From Kribbella pratensis (GTDB lineage Bacteria; Actinomycetota; Actinomycetes; Propionibacteriales; Kribbellaceae), in the NCBI RefSeq assembly GCF_004366075.1, contig NZ_SODU01000001.1, positions 2,625,134 to 2,689,133 of the forward strand: 64,000 bases of DNA, given 5' to 3'. A model generated the notes under the pieces. The model did not search any database. It was not told the DNA's origin and saw only the letters and a program-made list of their open reading frames with translations. Numbering within the stretch: position 1 is the stretch's first letter; each line of letters begins with the position of its first letter. Both the position numbers and the translations under genes were made by a program. Positions 53,916-62,060 of this stretch are shown here, in pieces.

Positions 53916-54935
53916 TCAGCTCACCTTGCGGGCCAGGGACGCGAGCCGATGGGTCACGTCCCTGGGCCGCTCCTGCATGAGCATGTGACCGGCGCCCGGG
54001 TAGATCCACAGGCGTGCGCTCGGGAGCTCTGCGGCGATGCGGTTTGCGTGCCGCGGCGGGAGGAGGCGGTCGCGGGTGCCGTGCATGATCTCGACCGGCA
54101 GTTGGTCGAGCACTTTCAGCGCGTGTCCGCGATCGTGCTCCAGCATCGTCTCGAAGAATCCGCCGTACGACGCCCCGGGCACCACAGCCAGGTCCGCCAT
54201 GAACAGCTCGACCTCGGCCGGATCCGGGTTCTTCCCGAACACCACCCGTCGTAGAGCCGGCCGTTGCAGGGCGGCGGCGAGAACCGCGGCACCGTGCGCC
54301 GCGCCGGCGACGCGCCCTCGATCGGCCAGCTCCGCCGCACGCGCTTCCGCCGCGGCCACACGCGCCTCCGCCTCGGCGGCACGGGCTTGCGCTCGGCGCG
54401 CGTCGCGGCGATCGATTCTTTTACCGACCGCGTTCAGCACGCGTGGTGCGATCCGGGTGGCTGCGGGGTCGAACCTCGCGGGGAGGCCGAGGGCGCCTTC
54501 GGTCAGGCGGCCCGAGGTGGTGCTGACGAGGGCCGCCGCGCGGATGCGGGAGCCGAAGAGTTCCGGGTGCCGGTCGGCGGCCGCCATCAGGGTCATGCCA
54601 CCCATCGAGTGCCCGGCGTACACGACCGGGCCGTCGCCGACGACCTCGTCGAGGACCGTGACCAGGTCGTCGGCCAGCTGATCGAGCCGCGTCGTACCGG
54701 CAGGCGCAGCGTCCGAACGACCGTGTCCGCGATGGTCGTACGTGACGACCCGCACGGCATCCGGCCCGAGGATCTGCGGCAGGCCCTCCACCTGGTTGTG
54801 CCAGGAGCGCGTCGAGCAGGTCCACCCGTGCACGAGCAGCACCGTCACCGGCGCGTCGGCCGGCCCGGTCATCTCGACGTTCAGCCGTACTCCGTCCGCG
54901 GTCGTCACCCCGGACCGCTCCAACTGGATCGTCAC
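53916..54935 (-). CDS. Alpha/beta hydrolase with an unusual Ala/Arg-rich helical insertion
   Basis: 339 residues from a GTG at 54935 that overlaps the membrane-protein stop (GTGA), so it is coupled to that gene; GGGAGA precedes it. The hydrolase fold has oxyanion motif LLVHGWTCS, DHRGHGRSD, nucleophile Ser110 in AGHSMGG, acid Asp289 in GTRDRLLP and His317 in GAGHML. Between about 173 and 222, in the cap region, lies a stretch of Ala, Arg and Glu with heptad-like spacing (RRAQARAAEAEARVAAAEAR) that looks like a coiled coil and is not part of the usual family. Esterase, lipase or lactonase activity is likely; the substrate may come from the monooxygenase at 60.6-62.0 kb. Confidence 0.85.
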   Translation of the reverse strand: MTIQLERSGVTTADGVRLNVEMTGPADAPVTVLLVHGWTCSTRSWHNQVEGLPQILGPDAVRVVTYDHRGHGRSDAAPAGTTRLDQLADDLVTVLDEVVGDGPVVYAGHSMGGMTLMAAADRHPELFGSRIRAAALVSTTSGRLTEGALGLPARFDPAATRIAPRVLNAVGKRIDRRDARRAQARAAEAEARVAAAEARAAELADRGRVAGAAHGAAVLAAALQRPALRRVVFGKNPDPAEVELFMADLAVVPGASYGGFFETMLEHDRGHALKVLDQLPVEIMHGTRDRLLPPRHANRIAAELPSARLWIYPGAGHMLMQERPRDVTHRLASLARKVS

Positions 54936-56764
54936 GCAGTCTCCCGTTCCCGTTCGCCGGCGGCGAGATGAGCCGCCCGCATCCGTCCGCCGCGGGCGCC
55001 GCGCCCGACCAGCCAGGCGATCCCGATCACCTCGAGCAGCCCGACGACCGCGAGCAGCGCGTAGCCGGCGTTCCACATCCATCGTGGCACGTCGGTCCGT
55101 TCCTCGCGGCGCAGCGTCTGCTGTTCGTTCACGAACTCGACCGTCTGCCCGTTCGACACCTGGATCGCGGGCTTCGCGATCGCCAGGTCCTCCGGCGCGT
55201 ACACCCAGGCCGCCACCATGTCCCGCGGCCCCTGGTGCAGCCGGATCATCGACTTCCACTTCCCGTACATCGGCAGCGGGTCCGCCGACCGGTACGTGCC
55301 GTCGGCAACCTTCTGCATCGGGTGGTACACCAGCCCGCCGCCCTGCCAGGCAAGCGCCTCGAACCAGCGCGCCCCGTCGACATGGGCCGCCGCGTCAGCA
55401 GGCGTGAGCGTGATGGTGACGTACGCCGTCGGCTCGGCCCCCGTGGCCACCCGCTCCAACGACACGACCCCGGACACACCCGCATCCGCTGTCCGCGGCA
55501 CGCAGAAGAACACCGTCGCCACCACCGCGACCAGTCCGACCGCACCCAGTTGATGAGTACGCCGGACCGCGACCGGGCGGATGTGCTTGATCCCGATCGC
55601 GCGCTCCTCGCCGGCCACCTCGGCGTATCGGGTCGCGAGCCAGGCCCCGACCAGGCCGGCGCCGGCTCCGACGATCACGCCGTACCCGATCGCGGACGGC
55701 AGCATCGACGACGGCCACGCGATCGGCATCCAGACCTGGCTCCAGGCGTACTCCGCGACCACGCCGACGGTCCCGATCAGGACCCCGGAGACGAGCCCCA
55801 GCCGGAAGCGGTTCTTGTTGCCGAGGGCAAACGCCACGACCTCGACCAGCAGTGCCTCGACGATCAGCAACGGGAAATGCCCGACGATCTCACCGAGCGG
55901 CTCGGCGACCGCCCACGCGATGCCGCCGCGGATCACCAGGTACACGGCCAAGGCGGCGAACGTCGTCCCGGGACCGCGGCGCGCCCGCAGGATCGTGAAC
56001 GCCATCGCCGAGCCGAACACGATCAGCAGCGGCTGGAGGATCAGCGGGAACTGCGGTACGCCGTAGTTGAACTCGGTGCTGAACAGGTCCCACGCGATCA
56101 GCAGTGCGCCGACCGACACGAGCTCCTGGAACAGCCGGCGCTTGTTGATACCCATCAGTTGCTCGACCTCGGCGATCGCCAGCAGCCGCGCGAAGATCGA
56201 GAAGACCACGCCTCCGATCATCAGCAGGTGCGTCGGCCCCCAGAGCGTGACGTCCTCACCGAACAGGTGGTGCCAGACGTCGTCGAGCGGGAACCCGACC
56301 AGCGCGAACGTGCCGCAGACCGTGATCAGCGCGGCGCTGCACGGGATCCGCCAGCCCTTGGTGAGCTTGATGGTCCTGGCCGGCAGTGGCTTCCGCGCGA
56401 GTGCGATCGGCAGTACGCCGGAGACGATCACACCGAGGATCCCGAAGAAGATCGGGTAGTGCGCCGGCGTCCCGAACGGTCCGGTGTCGCGGCCCTTGTC
56501 GATGTGCACCGCGATGTCCCACCAGACCCCGAACGCGCAGGCAAGCAGCGAGACCGCGTGCAGGTACGGCGTGAGCGCGGCCCATCGGGGGACTCCGTCC
56601 AGTCTCCCGATGGTGTCCGCGAACCTGCCTACCAGCGTGACGCGGCCGGTGCGTTCGCGCCACAACAGCCCGGCGAGTGCGACGTACAGCAGCCCGACCA
56701 CGCCGGTGACGATGGCGATCTGGTCGAACGTCGCCGTACCGGTGGTCGCCAGCGGGATGACCAT
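54932..56764 (-). CDS. Large polytopic membrane protein with duplicated His/Asp motif and FixH/YtkA-like C-terminal domain
   Basis: 610 residues from the ATG at 56764, with AAGGAG four bases upstream. About 12 hydrophobic segments. Two related motifs stand near helices: Asp83-His87-Gly91-Asp93-His102 and Asp161-His165-Gly169-Asp171-His179, both D-x3-H-x3-G-x-D-x(7,8)-H. Residues about 420-560 form an extracytoplasmic domain (YVTITLTPADAAAHVDGARW, DGTYRSADPLPMYGKWKSMI) like FixH/YtkA domains, followed by a final helix (about 570-595). Metal binding or oxidase-related assembly is suggested but not shown. The promoter carries a GTTACAT dyad shared with the divergent MerR gene. Some database entries for such proteins may carry organophosphate-hydrolase names; I see no support for that. 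Confidence 0.65.
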   Translation of the reverse strand: MVIPLATTGTATFDQIAIVTGVVGLLYVALAGLLWRERTGRVTLVGRFADTIGRLDGVPRWAALTPYLHAVSLLACAFGVWWDIAVHIDKGRDTGPFGTPAHYPIFFGILGVIVSGVLPIALARKPLPARTIKLTKGWRIPCSAALITVCGTFALVGFPLDDVWHHLFGEDVTLWGPTHLLMIGGVVFSIFARLLAIAEVEQLMGINKRRLFQELVSVGALLIAWDLFSTEFNYGVPQFPLILQPLLIVFGSAMAFTILRARRGPGTTFAALAVYLVIRGGIAWAVAEPLGEIVGHFPLLIVEALLVEVVAFALGNKNRFRLGLVSGVLIGTVGVVAEYAWSQVWMPIAWPSSMLPSAIGYGVIVGAGAGLVGAWLATRYAEVAGEERAIGIKHIRPVAVRRTHQLGAVGLVAVVATVFFCVPRTADAGVSGVVSLERVATGAEPTAYVTITLTPADAAAHVDGARWFEALAWQGGGLVYHPMQKVADGTYRSADPLPMYGKWKSMIRLHQGPRDMVAAWVYAPEDLAIAKPAIQVSNGQTVEFVNEQQTLRREERTDVPRWMWNAGYALLAVVGLLEVIGIAWLVGRGARGGRMRAAHLAAGERERETA

Positions 56765-56820
56765 GGGACTCCTTCGGGACACTGCGTCGTTTCCAACACA
56801 GAGTATGCGCCATGGGTGAT

Positions 56821-56839
56821 GTTACATCAGCTATGTAAC
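56821..56839. promoter_or_regulatory. Perfect dyad GTTACAT-N5-ATGTAAC between the MerR gene and the membrane-protein gene
   Basis: A 19-bp dyad 57 bases upstream of the membrane-protein start and 25 bases upstream of the MerR start. Length and position suit a MerR-type operator in a divergent promoter. A related sequence lies before the second membrane operon at 60552-60574. Confidence 0.7.
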
Positions 56840-56863
56840 GTGAAGTCTGGAAGACTGTCAAGG

Positions 56864-57613
56864 GTGGATGCACAGGACGAGGAGCTCACCGTCGACCAGC
56901 TCGCCGCGAAGGTGGGCATGACGGTGCGGAACGTACGCGCGTACGCCGGGCGCGGCCTGATCCCGCCGCCGCGGCTGGTCGGCCGGACCGGGTACTACGG
57001 CCAGGACCACGTCGCCCGGCTGACGCTCGTCCGCGAACTGCTCGCCAAGGGGTACACGCTGGCCGCGGTCGAGCGGATGCTGGGCGAACTGCCCGACGGC
57101 GCGATGGCGCTCGGTGTCTTCGAAACCCTGGTGAATCCGTGGACCCCGGCCGAGCCGGAGGTGCTCGACGAGTTCCAACTGGCCGAGCGGGCCGGCGTAC
57201 CGCACGATCCCGCGGTGATCGAGCGGCTGGTCGAGCTCGGGATCGCCGAGCGGCTGGACGACGGGCGGCTCCGGATCGCGAACTCGGACCTGCTGCGGAC
57301 AGGCCTCGAGGTGATCAAGCTCGGCGTACCGATGCAGGCGATCTTCGAGATGCTGCCGAAGCTCTTCGCGCAGGCCGACGCGGTCGCCAAGACGTACGTC
57401 GAACTGTTCCGCTCGACCGTCTGGCGCGACTTCACCAACGCCGGCATGCCTACGGAGGGATGGCCCGAGATCCAGCGCACGCTCGAGGGCATCATCCCGC
57501 TGGCCGGACAGGCGCTGGTCGCGGCGTTCCGGGAGGCGATGTCCCGCGAGATCGAGATCGTCGCCTACGAAGAGCTCGGACTCGACCCGAAGACGCTGCC
57601 CTCGACCGGCTAG
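56864..57613 (+). CDS. MerR-family transcriptional regulator
   Basis: 249 residues from a GTG at 56864; GGAAG lies ten bases upstream. The winged helix (LTVDQLAAKVGMTVRNVRAY, then GRGLIPPPRLVGRTGYY) and the long dimerisation helix (about 55-75) are typical. The C-terminal 160 residues are helical (VPHDPAVIERLVELGIAERL, LGVPMQAIFEMLPKLFAQ) and look like a ligand domain seen in actinobacterial MerR proteins with a DUF-type sensor; no metal-binding cysteines are present. It is the likely regulator of the divergent membrane-protein/hydrolase operon. Confidence 0.92.
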   Translation: MDAQDEELTVDQLAAKVGMTVRNVRAYAGRGLIPPPRLVGRTGYYGQDHVARLTLVRELLAKGYTLAAVERMLGELPDGAMALGVFETLVNPWTPAEPEVLDEFQLAERAGVPHDPAVIERLVELGIAERLDDGRLRIANSDLLRTGLEVIKLGVPMQAIFEMLPKLFAQADAVAKTYVELFRSTVWRDFTNAGMPTEGWPEIQRTLEGIIPLAGQALVAAFREAMSREIEIVAYEELGLDPKTLPSTG

Positions 57614-57616
57614 ACG

Positions 57617-58501
57617 CTACCGGCGCTCACTCGCCCAGTCATCCACTCTGCGCAGACGTTCGACTCGGTCGGCGAGGTTCTCGGCGGTGATCTGTCCGTC
57701 GACGTACCGCCCGTACCAGTGCACGAAACTTGTTGCCTCGCGCATCAGTTCGAGCTCGCGGAGCGCGGACAGCTCCGCATCCGTCAGCGGGAACGCGTCG
57801 AGGAACCCGCGCTGGAACGCCGCACTCGGGTGGCCGACCTCACCGAAGAAGAACCGGCCGACCGCGAGATCCATCGCCCGGAAGCCGAGGCCCGCGGACT
57901 CGAAGTCCAGGATCGCGGTGACCCGGCCGCCGGCCATCAGCACGTTCGTCATCGCGAAATCGCCGTGGATGATCTGCCGCGGCAGGTCGGACCGCGGGCC
58001 GATGCCGGTGAGGATCCGGGCGACGTCGTCCCGGTCCTCCGCGGACACGCCGTCGATGACCCGATCGATGCTCGGCACCCGCGGGTGGACGGTGGTCAGG
58101 TCGCCGTCCCACACGAACGGCGGCGGCAGCTCGGCCGGGTCAAGCCGAGCGAGTGCATGGTCCAACTCGGCCAGTGCACGTCCGCACGCCTCCGCGCTCG
58201 CGGTATCGCCGCGCACCGGGTGCTCGCCGGGGATGCGGCGACTCAGACTCGCCAGGACCGTCTGGCCGTTGAGTTCGCCACGTAGTGCGGTTTCTCCGTC
58301 AGCGGGCACGGGCGCCGGTACGGCGAAGGACAGTCCGCTCAAGGCCCGCAGTACCGCATGCTCGTACGTTGGAGCGATCGCATTGCGGTGGATGCGCAGC
58401 ACGAACTCGTCGCCGACGTAGTACCCGGTGTTGTTCGTGCCTTCGGTGAGCGGGCGTACGTCGTACGCCTGAAGTCCCCAGCGCTTCAGCAGACTGTCCA
58501 C
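57617..58501 (-). CDS. Aminoglycoside phosphotransferase (APH)-family kinase
   Basis: 294 residues from a GTG at 58501 with GGAGG about eight to nine bases upstream. The kinase fold has GTNNTGYYVGDEFVLRIHRN (glycine-loop substitute and ATP Lys/Arg), Brenner motif IIHGDFAMTN with catalytic Asp181, and metal-binding Asp199 in ILDFESAG. APH-family members phosphorylate aminoglycosides, choline, homoserine or sugars; closeness to ChoK-like kinases is as likely as drug resistance. It is convergent with merR and has no obvious operon partner. Confidence 0.82.
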   Translation of the reverse strand: MDSLLKRWGLQAYDVRPLTEGTNNTGYYVGDEFVLRIHRNAIAPTYEHAVLRALSGLSFAVPAPVPADGETALRGELNGQTVLASLSRRIPGEHPVRGDTASAEACGRALAELDHALARLDPAELPPPFVWDGDLTTVHPRVPSIDRVIDGVSAEDRDDVARILTGIGPRSDLPRQIIHGDFAMTNVLMAGGRVTAILDFESAGLGFRAMDLAVGRFFFGEVGHPSAAFQRGFLDAFPLTDAELSALRELELMREATSFVHWYGRYVDGQITAENLADRVERLRRVDDWASERR

Positions 58502-58617
58502 CCCTGCATCCTCCCTGAGGGAAGGTCCGGGGGCAGATAGGTAATCCTCCGCATGCCTGAACCGGTCCTCATGCGCGAGCGTATAGCTACCAGGACACAC
58601 CAGGCAGGAGGAAGAGG

Positions 58618-58722
58618 ATGCGCCAGATCCAGATCCGCCGGCGGCCCCGCACCACCACGACCCGTCGGCAGACTCAGACCCTCGATCTCCGGACCCCGTC
58701 CGGACGTCCCCTGCCGTTCTGA
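58618..58722 (+). CDS. Very small basic peptide (34 residues)
   Basis: An ATG at 58618 preceded directly by the purine-rich GGAGGAAGAGG opens a frame of 34 codons ending at TGA 58720-58722. The peptide is strongly cationic (nine Arg, no Lys) and begins MRQIQIRRRPRTTTTRR. The ribosome-binding sequence is the best in the neighbourhood and the next gene starts 12 bases after the stop, which favours real translation as a small protein or as a leader that controls the next gene. No family is recognised. Confidence 0.5.
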   Translation: MRQIQIRRRPRTTTTRRQTQTLDLRTPSGRPLPF

Positions 58723-58734
58723 AAGCTGACTGCA

Positions 58735-58956
58735 ATGAAACTCCGACTGCATGTCCACCGCGTCCGCTCCGGCGGCTGGTGTGCCGACATCGACGACGAC
58801 AACGACCGGCAGCCCGACGACCCCTACTGGTGCGTCGACGCGTGGCCGACCCTCGAGTCCGCCCTCGCCGCCGGCTGCGCCAGGCTCGCCGAACTGTCCC
58901 GCACGACCGCCCCGTCCCGCGTCAGCGGGTACTACGAACCGGCTCTGGCCGCCTGA
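58735..58956 (+). CDS. Small protein of unknown function, 73 residues
   Basis: Starts 12 bases after the 34-residue ORF, without its own clear Shine-Dalgarno, so it may depend on translation of the small ORF. The sequence is acidic in the middle (GGWCADIDDDNDRQPDDPYWC) with two Cys and two Trp residues, followed by a helix (TLESALAAGCARLAELSR). No signal or membrane segment. A strong terminator follows. Confidence 0.6.
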   Translation: MKLRLHVHRVRSGGWCADIDDDNDRQPDDPYWCVDAWPTLESALAAGCARLAELSRTTAPSRVSGYYEPALAA

Positions 58957-58968
58957 ACCAACGGGGAT

Positions 58969-59006
58969 TGAGGCCCGGCGAACCGCAGGGGGTTTGCCGG
59001 GCCTCA
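58969..59006 (+). terminator. Terminator hairpin after the 73-residue gene
   Basis: TGAGGCCCGGC (58969-58979) pairs perfectly with GCCGGGCCTCA (58996-59006), and inner bases extend the stem with a mismatch. A T-rich stretch follows (CTTACTTATT). It lies between this gene and the convergent 63-residue membrane-protein gene ending at 59031. Confidence 0.75.
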
Positions 59007-59030
59007 CTTACTTATTCCCCGGGTGAGGTC

Positions 59031-59222
59031 CTATTTCTTGGTGAGGTCGCGCCGGTCGGGAAGATCACCTAGATCGGAGTTCCAGTCGTCCTCGTCGTCG
59101 GGGAGGTTCGCGTCGTTGCGGCGGGCGATGCGGACGAAGGCGAGGATCAGCAGGATCGGGCCGAGGACCATCGCGGTCTCGGGAATCCCGCCCAGGTGCA
59201 GCGTGATCATTTCGCCGATCAT
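59031..59222 (-). CDS. Small single-span membrane protein, 63 residues
   Basis: One hydrophobic helix (about 11-33, GGIPETAMVLGPILLILAF split by polar Glu) followed by RIARRN and an acidic/charged C-terminal tail (LPDDEDDWNSDLGDLPDRRDL), so the tail is predicted cytoplasmic. Its ATG overlaps the stop of the 431-residue membrane protein as ATGA, marking it as a coupled subunit or assembly partner of that protein. No family recognised. Confidence 0.75.
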   Translation of the reverse strand: MIGEMITLHLGGIPETAMVLGPILLILAFVRIARRNDANLPDDEDDWNSDLGDLPDRRDLTKK

Positions 59223-60514
59223 GACGCCGTCACCAGAGCGATTCCGCCGGCCGTGAAGGCGACCATCGCGGCCAGCATCGGGTACTGCGCCCTGCGCAAC
59301 TGCCGGCGCCGGAACAGCTCGGCAGCGCGATCATGCGCGGACACGACCCCGAGTACGTGCCCGAGCACGATCGCACCGATCTGGACCCCCGCGATCAGCC
59401 CGGTCCCGAGGAACGCGTAGTCGATCCGGGTACCGCTCGTCCCGAGCAGGTCCCAACCGCGCCCGAACGGGTCGGATGCGAGCAGCCAGCCCTCCTGACC
59501 CTGGAACATCGCGAACGAGAAGTAGTGCGCGACGGCGTACCCGATCGCGATCGGCACCAGCGAGTGCGCGAACGCACCCGGCAACCCGGCGGGACCAATT
59601 GCGGCAGGTCGGATCTGCGCCGCGCCGGTTGCCCGTGCGGCCAGCAGGAAGAGGGCCGTCACGATCGCGACCGCGGCGATCAACCCCGACGTGTACACAG
59701 GGATGTGGCCCAGCGCACCTGTCAGCCGCGTCCACACCGACCAGCGGGAGATTCCGTCGAAGGCCGTCGACCCGAGCAGCAGACACAGCAGCCCGACGAT
59801 TCCCGGCTGCTGCGGCATCGTCGCGAGTCCGGCGAGCGGATTCCGCAGTTCGAGCCGGCCACTCGCGCCGCGGCCGAGAGGGCTCAGTCGGCCGAGCGTC
59901 TCGGCATACACCTCGAAGCTGTCCCCGATTGCGAACCAGGACGGGCCGTAAACGATGCCTGCGGCAACATTCAGGACGGCGTACGTCGTGGTGAAGATCG
60001 CGACCACCCGCGGGTCGGAGCCTTCCGGGTACACCAGTTCGAGCCAGAGGAAGCCGGCCAGACCGGCCACTGCAGGCCAGTACGCGATCCCGTGCGGGAG
60101 GGGCCGGTACGACGTACGCCGTACCAGGCCCGCGATCGTCCGCAACGGGTTCGCCAGCCGCCAGATCGGTCCGCAGAGCAGCGAGAGCGGGATGATGCCG
60201 ACCCAGATCCAGACATACAGCCAGGTCGGCGCCGGGTTCAGGGACGGCTCGGGGTTGCCTAACCATGCGGCCCCGAGCAGGAGTGCCAGCGCCGCTAGCC
60301 CGGCCAGCTTCAGTACGACGCGCGTCGCCGGGTGGTCGACGATCCGGGTCAGGACCTGGAGCGGCCGGCCCACGGCCCGCTCGAACCGCGGGCGCGACCA
60401 GAACGCGGCGAGCGCGAAGAACGACACCGCGACGGCGGCGCCGGCGGAGTAGATCGCCAGCCACAACGGCACCGGCAGGTCCCCTCGACCGCCGATCCCA
60501 TGCAGTGGCAGCAC
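59219..60514 (-). CDS. Polytopic membrane protein, function unknown, in the MerR-linked region
   Basis: 431 residues from a GTG at 60514 with GGAG six bases upstream. About ten to eleven hydrophobic segments. Conserved-looking features are WVGIIPLSLLCGPIWRLANPLR, SWFAIGDSFEVYAETLGRLSPLG, and near the C-terminus VAHYFSFAMFQGQEGW and HVLGVVSAHDRA, with several His residues at membrane borders. The family is not identified. It shares with the 610-residue protein the GTTACAT-type promoter element and is translationally coupled to a 63-residue single-span protein. A joint membrane complex is possible. Confidence 0.65.
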   Translation of the reverse strand: MLPLHGIGGRGDLPVPLWLAIYSAGAAVAVSFFALAAFWSRPRFERAVGRPLQVLTRIVDHPATRVVLKLAGLAALALLLGAAWLGNPEPSLNPAPTWLYVWIWVGIIPLSLLCGPIWRLANPLRTIAGLVRRTSYRPLPHGIAYWPAVAGLAGFLWLELVYPEGSDPRVVAIFTTTYAVLNVAAGIVYGPSWFAIGDSFEVYAETLGRLSPLGRGASGRLELRNPLAGLATMPQQPGIVGLLCLLLGSTAFDGISRWSVWTRLTGALGHIPVYTSGLIAAVAIVTALFLLAARATGAAQIRPAAIGPAGLPGAFAHSLVPIAIGYAVAHYFSFAMFQGQEGWLLASDPFGRGWDLLGTSGTRIDYAFLGTGLIAGVQIGAIVLGHVLGVVSAHDRAAELFRRRQLRRAQYPMLAAMVAFTAGGIALVTAS

Positions 60515-60551
60515 CGCGTACTCCGATCCACCGGACTATTCGACCGATTGA

Positions 60552-60574
60552 ATGTAACACGACTGATGTCACAT
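60552..60574 (-). promoter_or_regulatory. Dyad ATGTAAC-N9-GTCACAT upstream of the 431-residue membrane-protein gene
   Basis: Arms at 60552-60558 and 60568-60574 with one mismatch; it also reads as a direct repeat ATGTAAC/ATGTCAC with 14-base period. It lies 38 bases upstream of the GTG start and overlaps the end of the monooxygenase gene. The half-site matches that of the dyad at 56821-56839, although the spacing differs (9 against 5). Confidence 0.55.
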
Positions 60575-62023
60575 AGCGAGGGTCTGATATTCGGCGGGAT
60601 CGAAGCGCCGGGTGAGCTGCCGGAACCGGAACGTGAACGACGGCCACAGGGTCGTGTTGCGTCCCTCCGAGTCCAGGTACCAACTGGTGCAGCCGCCGCG
60701 GGTCCAGATCGTGTTCCGCATCGACGATCGGACCCCGGCGACGAACGCGCGCTGCACATCCCGCCGTACCTCGACCTCTCGCAACCCCTGGGCATCCATG
60801 GTCTTGAGCGCGTCGAGGATGTACGCGATCTGGGACTCGATCATGAACACCATCGAGCTGTGCCCGAGACCGGTGTTCGGGCCGATCAGCATGAAGAAGT
60901 TCGGGAAGCCGGCGATCGCCGTACCGAGATGAGCCTCCATGCCGTCGGCCCACGCCTCGCGCAGCGAGACACCGTCGCGACCGTGCACCATGTCCATCAC
61001 CGGCAGGTCCGTGACCTTGAAACCGGTGCCGTAGATGATCGTGTCGACCTCGTGCTTCACGCCCTCGGTCGTGACGATGCCGGTCGGCGTCACCTCGGCG
61101 ATCCCGTCGGTGACCACCTCGACGTTCGGCCGCGCCAGCGCCGGGTAGTAGTCGTCGGAGATCAGCACGCGCTTGCAGCCGAGGGTGAAGTCCGGCGTCA
61201 GCTTGGCCCGCAGCAGCGGGTCGCGGACCTGGTGCGCGAGGTGCGTCTCGGCGATCTTCTGCGCCTGCTTCATGATCGCGGGCAGCTTGGTGAACCCGAG
61301 CACCATCGACTCGCGACCCCAGTAGATCCCGGCCCGGACAGCCTTCTGCACCAGCGGGAACCGCCGGTAGATCGCCTTCTCCGCAGCGGTGATCTTGCGG
61401 TCGGGTCGCGGCATCACCCACGGCGGCGTCCGCTGGAACAGATGCAGTTCCTCGACCTCGGGCTGGATCGCCGGCACGAACTGGATCGCCGACGCGCCGG
61501 TCCCGATCACGGCGACCTTGCGACCGCTGAGGTTCAGGTCGTGATTCCAGCGCGCCGAGTGGAACACCTCGCCCTCGAAGTCCTCGATCCCGGGCAGCTT
61601 CGGGTACGACGGTTCCGCCAGCGGACCCATCCCGGACAGCAGGATGTCCGCGGTGAACGTCTGCTGGTTCGTGGTGATCTGCCAGGCGCCGTCCACCCAG
61701 CGCGCGGATTCGACCGTGTTGCCGAAGCGGATGTGCGGGCGCACGCCGTACGACTCGGTGACGTTCCGCAGGTAGTCCTCGATCTCGGGCTGCGGCGAGA
61801 ACGTCGACGACCAGTCAGGGTTCGGGGCGAACGAGAACGAGTACAGGTGCGACGGCACGTCACACCGGCAGCCCGGGTACGTGTTGTCCCGCCAGGTGCC
61901 GCCGACGTCCTCGGCGCGCTCCAGTACGACGAAGTCGTCGTACCCGGCCTGCTTCAGCCGGACCGCCATCCCGATGCCCGCGAACCCGGTGCCGATCACC
62001 ACGATCCGATGCCGCTCGCTCAT
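60569..62023 (-). CDS. Flavin-containing monooxygenase, Baeyer-Villiger type
   Basis: 484 residues. The FAD site is VIGTGFAGIGMA (about 9-20) with GGTWRDNTYPGCRCDVP. The BVMO fingerprint FEGEVFHSARWNH (149-161) fits FxGxxxHxxxW and precedes the NADPH site VIGTGASAIQ (172-181). LGCKRVLISDDYYPAL and the ATG-like GTGFKV segment are also family-typical. Reaction type: NADPH/O2-dependent insertion of oxygen into ketones to give esters or lactones, in the cytoplasm. The alpha/beta hydrolase in the same region could cleave the ester product; this is inference. Divergent from a TetR gene with an operator-like dyad between. Confidence 0.92.
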   Translation of the reverse strand: MSERHRIVVIGTGFAGIGMAVRLKQAGYDDFVVLERAEDVGGTWRDNTYPGCRCDVPSHLYSFSFAPNPDWSSTFSPQPEIEDYLRNVTESYGVRPHIRFGNTVESARWVDGAWQITTNQQTFTADILLSGMGPLAEPSYPKLPGIEDFEGEVFHSARWNHDLNLSGRKVAVIGTGASAIQFVPAIQPEVEELHLFQRTPPWVMPRPDRKITAAEKAIYRRFPLVQKAVRAGIYWGRESMVLGFTKLPAIMKQAQKIAETHLAHQVRDPLLRAKLTPDFTLGCKRVLISDDYYPALARPNVEVVTDGIAEVTPTGIVTTEGVKHEVDTIIYGTGFKVTDLPVMDMVHGRDGVSLREAWADGMEAHLGTAIAGFPNFFMLIGPNTGLGHSSMVFMIESQIAYILDALKTMDAQGLREVEVRRDVQRAFVAGVRSSMRNTIWTRGGCTSWYLDSEGRNTTLWPSFTFRFRQLTRRFDPAEYQTLAM

Positions 62024-62060
62024 GCGGTTTCTCCAGCCCGTCGGTAGTTACTCGTGCGGA

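Noticed and set aside
54968..56863. Plus-strand frame extending merR upstream to 881 codons
   Set aside because: Antisense to the 610-residue membrane protein; composition is low-complexity Asp/Arg/Pro, and merR has a proper start at 56864.
57617..58501. Antibiotic-resistance call for the APH-family kinase
   Set aside because: The fold and catalytic residues are shared with choline, homoserine and sugar kinases; nothing in the context points to aminoglycosides.
59331..61421. 696-codon minus-strand frame
   Set aside because: Out-of-frame shadow across the monooxygenase and membrane-protein genes, both of which have clear motifs.
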